A stretch of DNA of 64,000 bases from Leptolyngbyaceae cyanobacterium C42_A2020_001 (GTDB taxonomy: Bacteria; Cyanobacteriota; Cyanobacteriia; Leptolyngbyales; Leptolyngbyaceae), in contig JACYLN010000101.1 of the NCBI GenBank assembly GCA_015272515.1, forward strand, positions 62,001 to 126,000, given 5' to 3'. The translations under genes were made by a program, and so were the position numbers. The notes under the pieces are model-generated. The model did not search any database and was not told the DNA's origin. It worked only from the letters and a program-made list of their open reading frames with translations. Positions 63,125-64,000 of the stretch are shown piece by piece. Numbering within the stretch: position 1 is the stretch's first letter; each line of letters begins with the position of its first letter.

Positions 63125-63331
63125 CTAATCAGCGATGTAGCAATGGTGCGATCGCAGCAGTTGCTCTAGCTTCCAGAGGCAGCGCCCACAGCGATCGCCA
63201 CTCTGGCAATGAACCCGCATTGCCTGTTTGAAGGGCAACGGATCGGCTTGCTGCCGCGCCAAAATTTCGGCATGGGGGAGTTCGCTGCAATAGCAATAGG
63301 CAGGTTCTTGTTTCTTTGGGGTTGGAGTCAT
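63125..63331 (-). CDS. Bacterioferritin-associated ferredoxin-like small protein
   Basis: A 68-residue Cys-rich protein. Cys13, Cys15, Cys48 and Cys51 give C-x-C-x32-C-x2-C, the spacing of the [2Fe-2S] Bfd domain; an additional Cys42 is present. Bfd reduces ferric cores of bacterioferritin to mobilise iron. The adjacent upstream gene encodes a ferritin-like protein and overlaps the start by 4 bp (ATGA), which supports the functional pairing. The rest of the N-terminus (TPTPKKQEP) is a short basic lead. Bfd call is from cysteine spacing and context. Confidence 0.75.
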   Translation of the reverse strand: MTPTPKKQEPAYCYCSELPHAEILARQQADPLPFKQAMRVHCQSGDRCGRCLWKLEQLLRSHHCYIAD

Positions 63332-64000
63332 GGAGCGATCGCGGCTAATTTCCGGTTAAATGCCTGAATTGCGCGAGTTTCTAAACGCGAAACTTCCAAC
63401 GCACATTGCCGCGCCCGTGCCTTTTGCTCATCGGTGACGCAATACTTGCTGAGAATGCGCCGTCCTAACCGCAGATGAAACTGTTCATCGGGCATAATGC
63501 GCCGCATGGTTTTTTGCAGGTCTTCGGGCAGAAATGGCGCAATGCTGGCAAAGGAGCGACAGGCACCGGATTCTCCTGCCAGGTTGTGGGCAGCCAGGCG
63601 CGAAATAGTGTCTGGCAAATTGCCATAATACGTTTCTACCCAATCCACAATTTCCGGGAGCGGTTGCCAATCCGCCAATTTTGCGCCCAGTTGCTCCAGA
63701 TGTTGATTGAGCCAGTAAAAATGATTCCCTTCGTCTTCAATCTGCTGGCAGAGCAACACTAACGCATCTAGCTCAGGTGTGCTTTGCAGCCATTTGCTGA
63801 TGAACAGAATTGCCTGATATTCGTAATAGGTCTGAAAACTCAGCCATTCAACGACCCGTTCGCGGCACCAGGGTTGGCAAGGCGCGTGGGAGGTTGCAAA
63901 CGCCTGATCGCCTGCATCTTCTAGCAAGGCGCGATCGCGATGGGCGTTGAGTTCAGCTTCAATTGCCTGAACAAACGGTGCCCAGGTATCGGTATCAGAA
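63328..64000 (-). CDS. Ferritin-like domain protein, partial (N-terminus beyond window)
   Basis: At least 223 residues visible, open to the right edge, so the N-terminus is missing. Iron-binding helices contain QIEDEGNHFYWL, NLAGESGACRSF and PDEQFHLRLGRR, the ExxH-type pairs of a four-helix di-iron bundle. Gene order on the minus strand is ferritin-like, then Bfd-like, with a 4-bp overlap. It may store iron or act as a small oxidase; cyanobacterial proteins of this type are not well characterised. The sequence upstream (SDTDTWAPFVQAIEAELNAHRD) is in frame and looks like the first helix of the bundle. Confidence 0.78.
   Translation of the reverse strand, partial: SDTDTWAPFVQAIEAELNAHRDRALLEDAGDQAFATSHAPCQPWCRERVVEWLSFQTYYEYQAILFISKWLQSTPELDALVLLCQQIEDEGNHFYWLNQHLEQLGAKLADWQPLPEIVDWVETYYGNLPDTISRLAAHNLAGESGACRSFASIAPFLPEDLQKTMRRIMPDEQFHLRLGRRILSKYCVTDEQKARARQCALEVSRLETRAIQAFNRKLAAIAP

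Overview
The window is a chromosomal stretch from a cyanobacterium. Evidence: the HIP1 octamer GCGATCGC is scattered throughout, two NDH-1 gene sets (ndhF/ndhD) are present, one with a CO2-hydration (Chp/Cup) gene, and there is a photosystem II assembly operon, a SelD fused to a flavoprotein, and several cyanobacterium-only families (DUF3181, DUF1816, CpcT-like). No heterocyst gene is seen. A filamentous Leptolyngbya-like or Oscillatoria-like organism is a reasonable guess, not a proof.

Layout. 1-6.3 kb: inducible-type CO2 uptake NDH-1 locus (ndhF3/ndhD3/chp, minus strand, chp cut by the window edge), a fasciclin (CupS-like) gene, and a divergent LysR regulator of the CmpR/CcmR type. 6.6-10.3 kb: RTX-type secreted nuclease. 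10.6-15 kb: compact slr0144-slr0152-like (PAP) operon: V4R, NWD-repeat protein, bilin-less phycobilisome-like protein, second V4R, SpkG-like kinase. These are followed by an NnrU/Z-ISO protein, a thioredoxin, and the respiratory/cyclic ndhF1 and ndhD1. 20.5-26 kb: palindromic repeat, terminator, VWA protein, HU, SelD fusion, and TPP riboswitch with thiC. 26-32.7 kb: truncated Uma2, LarE, hybrid histidine kinase, thrB, NlpC/P60, glycosyltransferase 2. 32.7-41 kb: GDSL hydrolase, exported CpcT-like protein, REC-GAF-PP2C phosphatase plus anti-sigma kinase, dnaA, murJ. 41-48.5 kb: small conserved cyanobacterial proteins, emfourin, TPR protein, rpiA, Gly/Cys-rich protein, aldo/keto reductase. 48.7-54.2 kb: a roughly 1,834-residue secreted protein joining EEP nuclease/phosphatase, esterase-like phytase, beta-propeller phytase, PhoD and RTX domains. 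54.9-56 kb: a frameshifted membrane gene and a MarR regulator sharing a perfect palindromic operator. 56.3-62.2 kb: guanine deaminase, GDSL hydrolase, and a tight desaturase / alpha-beta hydrolase / type III glutamine synthetase operon. 62.2-64 kb: Rpn-type nuclease with in-frame tandem repeats, Bfd-like ferredoxin and a ferritin-like protein (cut by the edge).

How the genes work together. Three themes stand out: carbon and energy (two NDH-1 variants, PSII assembly, CcmR-like control), nutrient scavenging outside the cell (two RTX exoenzymes aimed at nucleic acid, phytate and phosphoester), and signalling (hybrid kinase, PP2C/anti-sigma pair, SpkG). No complete mobile element, CRISPR array, rRNA or tRNA was found. 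Intergenic DNA carries dispersed short repeats, mainly pyrimidine-rich CCCTATTCCC tracts and AT-rich or GC-rich hairpins.
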